Shown piece by piece: positions 50,027-60,902 of a DNA stretch of 64,000 bases (positions are counted from its first letter, which is position 1; each line of letters starts with the position of its first letter). A program made the translations under genes and the position numbers. The DNA comes from Tritrichomonas musculus (taxonomy: Eukaryota; Parabasalia; Tritrichomonadida; Tritrichomonadidae): the NCBI GenBank assembly GCA_039105265.1, contig JAPFFF010000003.1, positions 8,246,001-8,310,000 on the forward strand, in the 5' to 3' direction. Under the pieces are notes generated by a model. That model saw only the letters and a program-made list of their open reading frames with translations, did not search any database and was not told where the DNA came from.

Positions 50027-50841
50027 AAAATTTACAAAAAAAAATAATTATCTATATAAATTAAAATTATTAATAAAAGTTGTTGGTGTCAATTTAATAT
50101 TCACTATTAACAATGTATTCAATACTTAATCTAATGGATTTGCTTTTTTCAATTGTTGGAAAAGATTAAAAAAAATTATTAAGAAATAAATACCAATTTG
50201 CAATCAGGAATCAATTGTATTGTTATACATGTTATACGAGTTTTTAATTTAATTTAAATTAATAGAATATTGAAAATTATTCATTATATGCTTTGGAAAT
50301 TAATTTGTTAATTAAATGACGAATTTTCGAATATTAATAATTATTATGCTAAATATAATAAAATTGACTTTTTTTCATGAGGATTTCTATGGAAATTTAT
50401 TAAATAAACGGTGAGACCGTTTAATAATAAATATTTCGCCTTTACTTTTGTCAAAATACCGTTTATTTTATATTTTCAATGAAAAAATTTTCACAATTTT
50501 TTTATGAAAATTGTGTTGATCTTGATACCGTTTACTTTTTATTTTCACTAGACTCAGAAACATAATTTCATTATTTTTCGGTATCCATTATGTTTTCAAA
50601 AGAAAATATGAAATTAATTTATTTAAATAGACTTATTCCACAATATTTTATTATAAAAATATATAAATGACAGATAAAATCTTAATATAAAATAATTTGA
50701 AGTTAATAAAAAAAATATCATTCAATTTTTTTTCTTTCCAATCAAAAAATTCGCCTTTTTTTGACCAAATCCCGTTTACTTTTAACCCTCTATTATCGGT
50801 TAAAGCTTTCAAAAAAAAAAAAAAGAAAACTATTACAATTT
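50027..50841. promoter_or_regulatory. Myb gene 5' region with clustered CCGTTTA
   Basis: Within about 370 bp the 7-mer CCGTTTA occurs at about 50419, 50460, 50528 and 50774, and its complement (TAAACGG) at about 50404. Two of them end a longer direct repeat that begins TTCGCCTTT (about 50438 and 50750). The arrangement suggests a factor-binding cluster, possibly for Myb-type proteins because the core resembles Myb sites (AACGG). This is inference. Confidence 0.4.
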
Positions 50842-51921
50842 ATGGATTCATCTTCAGCATCCCCAACATCATCTGCTTCTACAAATAATACAAATATAAT
50901 AACTCAGCATCCACCTACACGATGCCGTTCACAAAAGCCAGTTAAAAAGTCACATCCAAGATGGTCTGCATCAGACGATGCATCACTTTCTGCAATCATG
51001 TCGAATAAAACATCTCCACCAAACTGGGAACAAATTGTTTTAAAATTCCCAGGAAAAACACAGCAACAAGTTGCTGATCGATGGAACAAAGTATTAAACC
51101 CTGAACTAGTTAAAGGATCTTGGTCACCAAGTGAAGATGCATTTATTATAAAATGGGTTAAAGAACACGGAGGAAGAAATTGGTCAACTTTAGCTTCAAA
51201 TTTACCAGGTCGCTTAGGAAAACAATGCAGAGAAAGATGGGTCAACTCTCTTGATCCTGACTTATTAAGAAAACCTTGGACAGAAGAAGAAGATCAAATT
51301 CTCATTAGGTATCAAAAAATGTGGGGAAATAAATGGGCTAAAATTGCTCATTTCTTACCTGGAAGAACAGATAACAGTGTCAAAAATAGATGGAACTCAT
51401 CACTAAAAAGAAAATTAGAAAGAATTGCAAAAGGCCAAAATCCAGTTCAAAAAAGAGGAAGAAAGCCGAAGAGGCCATCAACCGCACCAGAAGTTCTCAA
51501 CGAAGAAGTTCCCAAGCCAGATTTTGATTCGATGGAATTAAATGTTCACCCAAGCAATATGAATGGTCTGACTAATAATGGAAATGGTAATGATGATTCT
51601 ATTAATAGCGGTAATCTTGAATCAACTGAAAGAATGAAGGATGACAGTAATGGAAGTATTGAAACAATCATCAATGCACCAACTCCACAAAATGCTTTTA
51701 ATCAATCACCTTTAATGGGATTGTCACCAATTTTATCAACGGAATCACCACTTTTTTCATTACTTTCTCCTAATTTTGCTGCATATAATAGAAATCTTGG
51801 GACACCAATGTCGATGAAGAGTCCTATTTCATTCTTCTTGAAAAGCCCAAGTCATGGAGGCTTGAATTTACAATCACCACTTCCTTTTTCGCTTGATCCT
51901 TCAGAGCCAAGCCAGAATTAA
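50842..51921 (+). CDS. R1R2R3 Myb transcription factor (359 aa)
   Basis: Three Myb repeats: R1 about 38-87 (PRWSASDDASLS..NWEQIVLKF..VADRWNKVLNP), R2 92-139 (GSWSPSEDAFIIKWVKEHGG..QCRERWVNSLDP) and R3 144-190 (KPWTEEEDQILIRYQKMWGN..VKNRWNSSLKRK), with the three spaced Trp in R2 and R3 preserved. R1 has a weaker first helix. A basic stretch (KRGRKPKRPS) follows as a likely nuclear signal. The rest is Ser/Pro/Asn-rich, with SP motifs (GLSPILSTESPLFSLLSPNF) that are candidate CDK/MAPK sites. Sequence-specific DNA binding expected. The start is the first ATG after the poly-A; the upstream extension has no ATG. Confidence 0.92.
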   Translation: MDSSSASPTSSASTNNTNIITQHPPTRCRSQKPVKKSHPRWSASDDASLSAIMSNKTSPPNWEQIVLKFPGKTQQQVADRWNKVLNPELVKGSWSPSEDAFIIKWVKEHGGRNWSTLASNLPGRLGKQCRERWVNSLDPDLLRKPWTEEEDQILIRYQKMWGNKWAKIAHFLPGRTDNSVKNRWNSSLKRKLERIAKGQNPVQKRGRKPKRPSTAPEVLNEEVPKPDFDSMELNVHPSNMNGLTNNGNGNDDSINSGNLESTERMKDDSNGSIETIINAPTPQNAFNQSPLMGLSPILSTESPLFSLLSPNFAAYNRNLGTPMSMKSPISFFLKSPSHGGLNLQSPLPFSLDPSEPSQN

Positions 51922-52183
51922 TTATTTTTTTTTTTTATCAACTTGTGAGTTTATTTTTATGGTTATTTAAAATATTTTTGGTTATCTTTTTGAAAGAAAT
52001 TGTATGTTGTAAAAAAGCACGTTTATTATTTTTTTATTTAATTAAGTACTCATTAATTCCGGCTATTTCTTATTTAATCTTCAATCAATACCATAAAAAT
52101 TACTTAAAAATGCATAATATCACAAATGTAGACTTAAATAATATTAAATTTCTATAACTTCTATATTTTTATATAACACCTTA

Positions 52184-53842
52184 TTAAAACAATTTTCTTT
52201 TTTTCTGTATTTGTACATAAGTTTTAAGATATTGCTTTTGATTCATTTGTACTTCCATATTCATTTTTATTCTTTTTTCATATTCTCTTGGATTAGATTT
52301 AAACAGAGGTAAAAAGAATCTATGCCTAAGAGCATCCCTTGCTGTAATTCGTTCACCATGATCAACTTCGAGCAGTTTTTTCAACAAATCAAGTGCATCA
52401 CTATCTCGAACAGATGGTCTCATCCTAAGAGCAACGGATTCTGCCCAAGAATCAAAATCGCTACATTTATTGGTTTTAGAAAGCATTTCTTGATAAGCCA
52501 GATATGTTTCGCTATTTTCAAGTTTGTATCTTGATGCGTAATTTTGAATCTTGCTTTTACCCCATATTTTGGCAATAGAAAAAAGAACTTGAGGATTAGT
52601 TAAACCTTTGATAAAACCGAATTCAAAGAGCATTTCTAGCATCATGCAGCCAGCTCCCCATATATCAACTCCATAATCATAGAATGGATATCCTAAGAGG
52701 AGTTCAGGAGCTTTATATCTCATTGTTGCAACTCTTGTTGGATACCTTTTCATTGGATAATACAGTTCAGCTAAGCCCCAATCAATAATAGTCAAACTTC
52801 TTTTTATATGATCATTTGATTGATTTTGGCCTATTTGGTATGCATTATTATGATTTTTATCGTTATCATCATTGTCAAAACTTTTACTTATTAAAACATT
52901 GCCTGGCTTAATATCACGATGCATTACTCCTCTGCTGTGGCAAATATCAAGGGCTGTAAGTAAACGATACATATAATATCTAATATCGTCAAGTGAAAGG
53001 GTAGGATATAAATGTTTTGGCGGATTTGCTTCAACATAATCTGTAACAATACTGATTATTCCAGTTAGATCATCTCTGATTACATCATAAAGATGAACGA
53101 CTGACTCTGTCATATTTTCCTTTTCATTTATTAAATTCGAAATGTTAGAATTTTTGTTTCCTTCTGAGAGATTATTATTATTATTATATCTACTGTCATA
53201 ATTAGAGGATGATGCCGAAAATGTGTCAGATGTTGAAGTTGAATTTTTTATACTGTTATAATTATACGCATTAGCCATATTATAATTAAAAAAGTTTACA
53301 TCGGCAAGAGAATTAATTGGAACAGAAAAAGAAGATGGCTGAACAATTGATGGAAATTGCGAGTATTGATCATACTTTGTAAAATCCTCAATAGAAGAAG
53401 GTTTAATATTAGAGCTGAGTGTGTTATAATCATTATCAATATTTGATAATTGTGACTCTGGATAGTTAATGGTCATTGGAAATGGCTCTGCAGCAGATAC
53501 TCGCTTGAGTATGTAGAGTTCTCTTTTAATTCGTGTAAACGGTACATCTTTTAAAATTTTTATAGCATATAATTTTTTATTTTGGCTAGTTTTATCATTA
53601 ACTGTGCTTTTTATTTCAGGTTGTATATTTTGAGATTGCTTTGGCTTAACAGCAACTGCAGAAAACACTATTGAATATTTTCCTTTCCCAATCATTGAGA
53701 TTAAACGATATTTATCTTGATTTCCAAAATTCGGCTCAAATTTTTTAAGTTCACTATCTATTGATGGCGTAACATAATCATTAATGAATGCATAAACAGG
53801 TGAAGTTGAAATTGGCATATCTGATGATTCATATTGATCCAT
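52184..53842 (-). CDS. Casein kinase 2 alpha-like kinase with large inserts (552 aa)
   Basis: CMGC kinase of the CK2-alpha type. Seen are GKGKYSIVF (52-60), LYAIKILKD with the ATP Lys, HRDIKPGN, the CK2-specific DWG (IIDWGLAELYYPMKRY) and RVATMRYKAPELLLGYPFYDYGVDIWGAGCM. The C-lobe ends TARDALRHRFFLP. An insert of about 140 residues, Ser/Asn/Tyr-rich, sits between helix C (RELYILKRVS) and ESVVHLYDVI. A second of about 25 lies after KPGNVLIS (NDDNDKNHNNAYQ). Basic Lys runs of helix C seen in classic CK2 are absent (TRIKRE). Pleiotropic Ser/Thr kinase of nucleus and cytosol. An initiator-like TTTCATTATTTTT lies upstream. Confidence 0.9.
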   Translation of the reverse strand: MDQYESSDMPISTSPVYAFINDYVTPSIDSELKKFEPNFGNQDKYRLISMIGKGKYSIVFSAVAVKPKQSQNIQPEIKSTVNDKTSQNKKLYAIKILKDVPFTRIKRELYILKRVSAAEPFPMTINYPESQLSNIDNDYNTLSSNIKPSSIEDFTKYDQYSQFPSIVQPSSFSVPINSLADVNFFNYNMANAYNYNSIKNSTSTSDTFSASSSNYDSRYNNNNNLSEGNKNSNISNLINEKENMTESVVHLYDVIRDDLTGIISIVTDYVEANPPKHLYPTLSLDDIRYYMYRLLTALDICHSRGVMHRDIKPGNVLISKSFDNDDNDKNHNNAYQIGQNQSNDHIKRSLTIIDWGLAELYYPMKRYPTRVATMRYKAPELLLGYPFYDYGVDIWGAGCMMLEMLFEFGFIKGLTNPQVLFSIAKIWGKSKIQNYASRYKLENSETYLAYQEMLSKTNKCSDFDSWAESVALRMRPSVRDSDALDLLKKLLEVDHGERITARDALRHRFFLPLFKSNPREYEKRIKMNMEVQMNQKQYLKTYVQIQKKRKLF

Positions 53843-55511
53843 ATGAATGGAAAAATAATGAAAGCGTTTAGTTAAGTCAATATAAATAAATTATATTCAA
53901 AAGTTTTTTTTTCAAAAAATTAAAAAAGTAAATTTATTTTTAAGAAGAAAAGACAGGTAGATTTTTAACTCTCAAATATAATAGAAAGTAATAATTTAAA
54001 TTTATTTTCAAATTTTAAAGATTGTATATTTGGTATGAATTGAGGGAAATAAATTATTTTAATTTGAAATAGTGGTTAATTATTTTTTGCAATTCAGTTG
54101 AAAATTGGCTGAAAAAATGCTTTTTTATCAGAAAAATTTCTTAAGATTTCTCCAAAATATGGGTGATGCAACGATAAAAATACGTTACACGTTTTTTGGA
54201 AATTTATGAATATCTCTTTTTCTATTTAATATAATTAAATAAACTCCATATAGAACATTTTGTATTTTTTATTAAATAATTTTAAATGATAATTCATTGA
54301 GCCATTCAAACTTTTTTGGATATCATTTATTGTGAAATATCATGAAATGATATTGATTTTTAGTAGTATAATGTATTATTTTATATTCAAATACATTTCC
54401 ATTTTCTAATCATTTAGTTAAAAATAATTTTATCTTCAAAGTTATTGAAAAAATTGCATTTTTTGATTTTATGCCATATAAATTTAACATTTCTGAAATA
54501 TCAAACAAATTCTAGATAATATAAAGTGTCAATACATATTTTTATTTATGCGATATATATGATTATATACTATAAAATAATCATGTTTAATAGTGCGCAA
54601 CTTTATTTCAAAATGAAATTTGCATCAAATACAATTCAATATATATCTAATATTATTAGATATTACTTGGTTTTCATATCATATATAAGTTATATTTAAT
54701 ATATATTTGATTTTAATTTGAAATATATTTATAATAAATAAAATAAGCATAAATTAAAATTTTTTTTTGTACTTAACAGTTTTTGATAATAGTTTAGAAA
54801 AATTATTTCAACCACCGTTCTTAATTTATTGAATGATAATGTTTAAATAAAATTGCATTCAATTCTAAATTATTATATCTTATTAAAAATAACTTGTAAT
54901 TGTTATTAAAAATATTAAAATATATATATGTATATAATTAAAAATAAATATCATATTCAATATTAGTAAATTCTAATTCTAATATAAAAACATAAGATTT
55001 TAATTACACCTCCCATTCCAAAATTTGAAAAGTTAAAACCATGTAATATTTATGTTTATATTTTTATATTATAAAAAGAAAAAATGCTTTTTGAAAATCA
55101 ATTATTTTGACCATTTAAAAATCAAATTCAAATAAACTTTTTGTATGAAATAGAAAAAAAAAAACATAATTATTCTGATCTGATAATAATTTTTATTTAA
55201 AATAAAGTGAAATAAATAATACTTTCAACTATAATATTTCAATAAATAATAAATTATTCTATTATTTTATTAATTAAAATAATTCTTTTTTTCATACTTT
55301 AATATAACCTAAGTATTTCATCATTATAAATTACATCTTAATGTTTAGATACACCACATTTTTTGATTAGAAGTCACTGTTCTTTAAAAGCAAAATATTA
55401 TTTATTTCATTCAATGAATTAGTTTCTTCTCAATAAAATAAACTAAAAAAATAATATAATAATAAAATCACGAAAGAATATTTATATATATCGGCATTTG
55501 GATAAATAACA
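53843..55511. other. Long AT-rich intergenic region (1.7 kb)
   Basis: Apart from the CK2 promoter, no gene, tandem array or inverted element is recognised. It is among the most AT-rich parts of the window. Confidence 0.4.
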
Positions 55512-58500
55512 TCAATTAAGAATCTTCAAATCGAGGAAATATTCACCGGCACAAAAGAAATTGCTTGCTTTAAGCCCATCAATTGTAACAAACAAAATGT
55601 AATTTTGCTTTTGAGCTTCTTTAATTAATCCGATTATTTCCTTTTCATTATCATCAAAATATTGTGATTGAGATTTCAGTTCAATTGATCCAGAAGCAAC
55701 GAAGAAAGAATCATTTGAATTACTATTTGCTAGCAACTTTGAGTTTTCAATGACATCTCCTGAACTTTTTCCGAATTTAAAGGAAATAATTCGTTCTTTA
55801 TAATTAAATTCATCATTTGACAAAACTTTTTTCAAATTATTGTCAAGTCTTTCTTTGATTTCATCTTCGCTGCCTTCGATAAGAAGCATGAAAGGATTAC
55901 CAACACCAATAACAACTGTTGTGGCTAATGAAGCTCCCAATGATACTGGTATCAATGCCTTCTTTCCTTTCTGCTCTTCTGGAATAATCTCAAAACGAAT
56001 TTCGTGCGTTGTTGGCTCTGTTTTAGAAATTTTGGTTTTAAGATTCATATCATAGTTGAAAATAATTGAATTCTGGATTTTTACAGTTCTAATTGATGAT
56101 GGATCATATATTAAAACTTCTTTATTCGGTGACTCTTGATTTTCAATCATTTTACGAATAATTTCAAAGTCATTATTATCATTTTCGGGATTTTTAGCAA
56201 GTTTGCTTATCTTCGGTGCTATTATGTTATCAAATAGTTCACCAACTGTGTAATTATTCCTGGGAATAAAGGCTTGGAAACAGAAAGTTGGATTGATGCC
56301 ATCAACTGAAAAACTGACACGTTTGAAGAAGCCACCAACAAGAACGTGATGATCAATTTGAACATATATATCGTCAACAAGCTCGATATTTTTATTATCG
56401 CTATCTTCATCATCATTGTCTTCTTCCTCTAAATAATTGTTTTTGTTCTCCTCTTTTCCTTCTGAGAATAATTTCTTTATTTCAGTTGTCAAACTTGGCT
56501 CAATTGGAAGCGATGTTGTTAACGGGCAGTTGATTCTTGGTGCTGGAAATATTTGTACAATATCGATACCATTTTGTCTTTTCTCTTCATCAGTGAAAAT
56601 CGTAGCAAATTCATCTCCTAAAACTCGGGCCAAATATCGCTTGAAATCGACACATTTCATTTGTGCAGGAACTCTAATAGTATAGTAGCGATTACTATTC
56701 ATGTAGCCGAAACCAAACACATTGAAAAGTAAAGAATCGTAAAACATTGAAAATATGTTTGTTAGCGAAAGTGGAAATTCGAAATTCATTGTTTGAAAAA
56801 GCGAAACTGCTTCCCCTTCTGATTCATTCCACTTAATATTGCTTGGAGATATATGATCAAGGCTATTCAAATAATTTGGAACTACTGATGGGAGCGAAAA
56901 ATCTGGTTCTCTTTGATTTGTGAAAATTTGAACGTAGATAAAGGAGCCGTTAACAATCCTTTTCTCTTCAAAAGTGCAAGATGATCTAACTTCATAAAAA
57001 CTATCGTCATTATTTTCGTTGATAAAGAAATGTAGTTTTATATCTTCATCTGTATAATTTACATTCAATTTAAGTTCATTGATCTTTCCAATTAGCACAT
57101 CTGTTGCTGTTGAGATGCTATTTTTCTTAAAAACAGGGAAATTGCAAATATATTTAAATCTTTTTAGATTGATATGATCTTTGACTAATTGAAGCGGATC
57201 AAAGAAGGCAAAGAATACAATAATCGTGTCTGAGTAAAAATCAATGGCTTCGTTAAGCAAAGGGAAAGAGCTATTGACAATTTCAACATAAATACAAAAA
57301 TCACATTTGCTTAATGTACCAATTGTAGATTTTTCATCACAAACTATATAGTATTTGGGAATCTTTTTAATGTCACATTTCCATAAACGAAATTCAGAAT
57401 CAATGTTTAGGTCTGATTTCAAAGTTTTCTTAACTATAGAATAAAGATCTTTTTGAGTTGTTTCTTGATTAATTGTTAACGCTTTCCATGGCTTCACTTT
57501 CTCAAAATTAATCGAAGAACCAGAATTAATAGCATCTTGAAGATTAGTTTCATTGAGTAATGAGATGGTGATATTTGGATTTTGATCATTTTTCTGAATA
57601 TTTTTTTCATTATTCTCTTTTCTAAGAGCTTTATTTGCAAAATCTTCTGCTTCATAAGATGGTTTAACAGGCCTATCAATGCCCATTACTTCTTCCATGC
57701 AATCAACTCGTATATACATTAAAATGTAAGCAGTAGGGCAAGTTGATCCTTTGCTTTTATCAGATGTTCCATAATTTTGTCTAAAAATACTAGCTTCATT
57801 TTCAACTAAGTATGCTTTTTGCCCATCATATTTAATCCATTTATCAAAAACAGTAGGATTAACATATGAAAAATAGTGACCATGATTTCCATTGCCTGAA
57901 TGAACAACAAGAGCAAACAATTTATATAAATTATCTATTGGTGATGGCTTTTTATCATCTTTATTTACTACGTAATCTGACATATCAATATATTTGGGAT
58001 AGAAAAAAACAGATGAATCTTTTGCCATACCATTGAATCTACAAATATGAAAAGATAGAATTTTAGGTAAACGAGCAAGACGAGTTCGCAATGTTAAATT
58101 TTCGTTAACATTATCATCTTGGAAATAATAATTGAGGCCTGATTCGAGATTGTTGAATTTCTTAATATTTTTAATTTGAAGAATGTTAAATTGCTGTTCA
58201 GTAACTTGTGTATCCTGAGTTCCATTTTCATTTTTTATTATCTTGTAATTTCTTTCGGTTCCATAAAATAAGTCAATATACTCTTTTTCAAAAGAAGTCG
58301 GAAGTCTTTCTTTTAACTTATCAAGAAAATTACATAGAAATTCTTGTGCATCGTGCTGGACTTTTAGAGCTATTTGAGGCCAGCCAAAGCTGTTTGTTAA
58401 AACTCGAGTTGGACATACACAAGGATTGTTCATCATTGCAAAAAGGCGTTGTAAAGCTTGAAGAATTGGTAATACTGCATTTTTATGAGAACCATTATAT

Positions 58501-59267
58501 AAATCACTACCTACACTCATAGAATTATGACGAACGCATTTAATACCTTTCTTCTTCTTTTCTTTTTGTTTTGTTAAGTTGCTTTCAATTGGATGGCTAA
58601 GTGTTCTAGTGAGTGGATTTGTGTTAATTTCTTTTTGTGAGCCTTCGTTAGCAAGATCTGTTATTAAACTATTGTTAAGTCCTTTTGAAAAAGATTTATT
58701 TGAAATTGAATATTTTAACTCTGGTACTCGAAAAATGAGATCACGGAACTTTGGAATATTATATAAAATCGAAATCACAGAGCTTAAATAGCAGGTTGAA
58801 TATTCGGTTAAAAGAGTGGCAAAATGAGTTGATCTAGTTATTGCTGGCATCCTAAGAGCGTATGGCAAAGAATTAGTGGGACAGTGTTTTATAATAAAAA
58901 ACATTTGTAGTTCATTATCTTGCCAACCTTTCTTGGTTATATTGCTAACTTTTGGAAAGTTTAAAGAAATCGGCGATGAAGTAACTTTTCGAGTAAATTT
59001 GTAATAATTATAAGAATAAATTTGGCGATTAATCTTATTGAAAGAGGTTTTTATGCAAACAATAAGACCAATAATGAAAGATGAATCTTTTGAAAAAAGG
59101 TCCAATCGTAGAGTAAAAGGAGGTAAGTCTGATTGATCATTTTTTATTAAAGCAAAATTAAGTGTGATGCCTAAATTTTCATCATAAAACAAATCGGATT
59201 CTAAATCATCACCTGGTTCAACATCTGGCCAATCTGAAAAAATACATTGATTTTGGTATGAATCCAT
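55512..59267 (-). CDS. USP7-like ubiquitin carboxyl-terminal hydrolase (1251 aa)
   Basis: An N-terminal MATH/TRAF-like domain (about 30-130) precedes a USP catalytic domain. The Cys box is TCYLSSVISILYN with catalytic C159. Next come QHDAQEFLCNFLDKLKE, LPKILSFHICRFNG, and the His box GHYFSYV with KWIKYDGQKAYLV (about 470-490), ending AYILMYIR. Residues from about 560 to 1250 form several ubiquitin-like modules as in USP7, which use them for activation and partner binding. An insertion of about 55 residues (KGLNNSLITDLANEGSQ...) lies between Cys box and QHD box. It removes ubiquitin from regulatory proteins in the nucleus. An initiator-like TCATTCTAAT lies 20 bp upstream. Confidence 0.92.
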   Translation of the reverse strand: MDSYQNQCIFSDWPDVEPGDDLESDLFYDENLGITLNFALIKNDQSDLPPFTLRLDLFSKDSSFIIGLIVCIKTSFNKINRQIYSYNYYKFTRKVTSSPISLNFPKVSNITKKGWQDNELQMFFIIKHCPTNSLPYALRMPAITRSTHFATLLTEYSTCYLSSVISILYNIPKFRDLIFRVPELKYSISNKSFSKGLNNSLITDLANEGSQKEINTNPLTRTLSHPIESNLTKQKEKKKKGIKCVRHNSMSVGSDLYNGSHKNAVLPILQALQRLFAMMNNPCVCPTRVLTNSFGWPQIALKVQHDAQEFLCNFLDKLKERLPTSFEKEYIDLFYGTERNYKIIKNENGTQDTQVTEQQFNILQIKNIKKFNNLESGLNYYFQDDNVNENLTLRTRLARLPKILSFHICRFNGMAKDSSVFFYPKYIDMSDYVVNKDDKKPSPIDNLYKLFALVVHSGNGNHGHYFSYVNPTVFDKWIKYDGQKAYLVENEASIFRQNYGTSDKSKGSTCPTAYILMYIRVDCMEEVMGIDRPVKPSYEAEDFANKALRKENNEKNIQKNDQNPNITISLLNETNLQDAINSGSSINFEKVKPWKALTINQETTQKDLYSIVKKTLKSDLNIDSEFRLWKCDIKKIPKYYIVCDEKSTIGTLSKCDFCIYVEIVNSSFPLLNEAIDFYSDTIIVFFAFFDPLQLVKDHINLKRFKYICNFPVFKKNSISTATDVLIGKINELKLNVNYTDEDIKLHFFINENNDDSFYEVRSSCTFEEKRIVNGSFIYVQIFTNQREPDFSLPSVVPNYLNSLDHISPSNIKWNESEGEAVSLFQTMNFEFPLSLTNIFSMFYDSLLFNVFGFGYMNSNRYYTIRVPAQMKCVDFKRYLARVLGDEFATIFTDEEKRQNGIDIVQIFPAPRINCPLTTSLPIEPSLTTEIKKLFSEGKEENKNNYLEEEDNDDEDSDNKNIELVDDIYVQIDHHVLVGGFFKRVSFSVDGINPTFCFQAFIPRNNYTVGELFDNIIAPKISKLAKNPENDNNDFEIIRKMIENQESPNKEVLIYDPSSIRTVKIQNSIIFNYDMNLKTKISKTEPTTHEIRFEIIPEEQKGKKALIPVSLGASLATTVVIGVGNPFMLLIEGSEDEIKERLDNNLKKVLSNDEFNYKERIISFKFGKSSGDVIENSKLLANSNSNDSFFVASGSIELKSQSQYFDDNEKEIIGLIKEAQKQNYILFVTIDGLKASNFFCAGEYFLDLKILN

Positions 59268-59895
59268 CTTTGTTTTAATTAGAATGATTTTACGGTTTTG
59301 GGCAAATAGATTTATCTCTACAATATATGAATAAAATTACATAGCATTTGCTTTTAATATTTTTATATATTTGAAAATTTTATAATAAATATTATATATA
59401 TTCATAATGCTGTTTTCATGAAGTTAACATAAAATTAAAAAAAAAATTGCTTTTTATTGAATTTATTGAAATTCTATTCAAAATTCAATAAAAGGCATGT
59501 AATTTAACTTTAATATAATATATTTGAGACTGCGAAGCTCTTCTATAACTAAAAGCTAAGATTTCGTCTTACTTGAAAAAGAAGTAGATTTCATGAAAAA
59601 TAATAAAATTACGTTTTTAAATGTATTTCTATCATTCATTTTAATAAAATCAAGTATTGATGTATGATACATTATTACCATTTCAACTAATTCCCAGCAA
59701 CTTTGAGCAAAAATATTCAGATTTCATCAGAAAATTCAAATCGAGTTTTTTTTTAAAAAAAAAAATAAAGAAATATTATACAAATAATATTACCCTTTGG
59801 ACGTAATTGGAATTTAATAAAATTCAATGAAAAGACGTATTAAAATGTAAAAATTGCCGAAATGAAACGTAATTACATAATTTAAATAAAAAAAG
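59268..59895. other. Intergenic region left of the foreign island
   Basis: Contains a hairpin near 59450-59495 (TTTTTATTGAATTT..AAATTCAATAAAA) and the first of several ACGTAAT words (59801, about 59867). No gene. Confidence 0.4.
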
Positions 59896-59965
59896 CAACG
59901 AGGTATATTTTCGAACTCAATACTTTGGGCTCAAATTGATTTAACCTCTAAGCTAAAGCTCTCAA
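59896..59965 (-). ncRNA. tRNA-like relic with A-box, B-box-like and T-run
   Basis: On the minus strand TAGCTTAGAGG matches a Pol III A box, AGTTCGAAA resembles a B box 37 bp further on, and a run of seven T follows. The acceptor ends do not pair and the anticodon loop is irregular, so it is not a functional tRNA. It could be a tRNA pseudogene or a tRNA-derived SINE head. Confidence 0.3.
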
Positions 59966-60140
59966 ATTTGAAAGGACTAAATATTTATATTTAAAGATAA
60001 ATATATTAATTTTTCAAATACAATTTTATATAAACTTTTTCTAAAAAAGTCGTATTCCAACTATTCTCACGTAGACGTAATCATAAAACGTAATTGATTT
60101 TTTTTCTTGGTCTATTTTATTGAAAAAGTTTAAACAGAAC

Positions 60141-60767
60141 ATGATTTTTAAAACCTCCGAAGGGCAAAAAATAATATCGCTAGCGATTCCGGTTAACGAC
60201 GTATTCGCATTAATTACTAACGAAGAAGCTATTAAATCCTTTAACGATGAAGGTATCTACATTAACGATATCGACTTCACCCAAGATTTCGCTGGTGTTT
60301 TTAACAAAGAAGAGGTGATTCAGTATCTAATAGACAATAGCGATTATGTTATGGAAGGTTCCAATAATGATGGCGATTACGTAATTATGGATAACAATAA
60401 ACTAGTTGGTAAGAACTGTCTAACTTTCATCCATAACACAGAACACGTTAAAGTTAGATACAAATTCTATAACAAGTTCGTCCAATCTATCGAGAGTCCG
60501 TCCGTTAGAGGGAAGATCGGATCACATATAGCGGATTGGTTATACAATCCAGATGAACAGTTACGGAATATCATTAACGATAGTTTAGATACAGGTTTGT
60601 TACGATTGGAGATCATATTCTATATAAACAACAATGCTGTTAGTGAAGAGTACATCCATAACCATCTTAACTATCTCATCGAAATGAGAAACACTATAGA
60701 ACAACAATATTTGAAAGAGTTAGAAGATGAGAAGATGTTTATGAAGAAACACAATGATACGATTTAG
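60141..60767 (+). CDS. Open stretch 1 of the foreign island
   Basis: Part of the old insertion. The middle (VKVRYKFYNKFVQSIESPSV, GKIGSHIADWLYNPDEQLRN, LLRLEIIFY) has strongly gene-like composition and is the best handle for family assignment. The first ATG of the stretch lies at 60141. Host function not suggested. Confidence 0.5.
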   Translation: MIFKTSEGQKIISLAIPVNDVFALITNEEAIKSFNDEGIYINDIDFTQDFAGVFNKEEVIQYLIDNSDYVMEGSNNDGDYVIMDNNKLVGKNCLTFIHNTEHVKVRYKFYNKFVQSIESPSVRGKIGSHIADWLYNPDEQLRNIINDSLDTGLLRLEIIFYINNNAVSEEYIHNHLNYLIEMRNTIEQQYLKELEDEKMFMKKHNDTI

Positions 60768-60902
60768 TCTGTTAAAGCAGATAACGATAAAGTAGATTCC
60801 GTAGTGAAATCCATTAACGATAGTTATGACAAGCTACTAGAAGAGATACAAGCGTCTTAACAGTTGCGTATGCATCTACGTAATTACTTCATAACATAGT
60901 TA

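Noticed and set aside
49661-50129. Antisense Phe/Ser-rich and +1 Lys-rich stretches over the surface-protein tail
   Set aside because: Artefacts of the AAG/GAA-rich coding strand.
51945-52157. 70-aa plus-strand frame after the Myb gene
   Set aside because: Hydrophobic AT-rich noise in the 3' spacer with no support.
59790-59801. AATATTACCCTT resembling the hAT tip
   Set aside because: Only 12 bases match, the next bases differ from the 38-bp repeat, and no inverted partner was found nearby.
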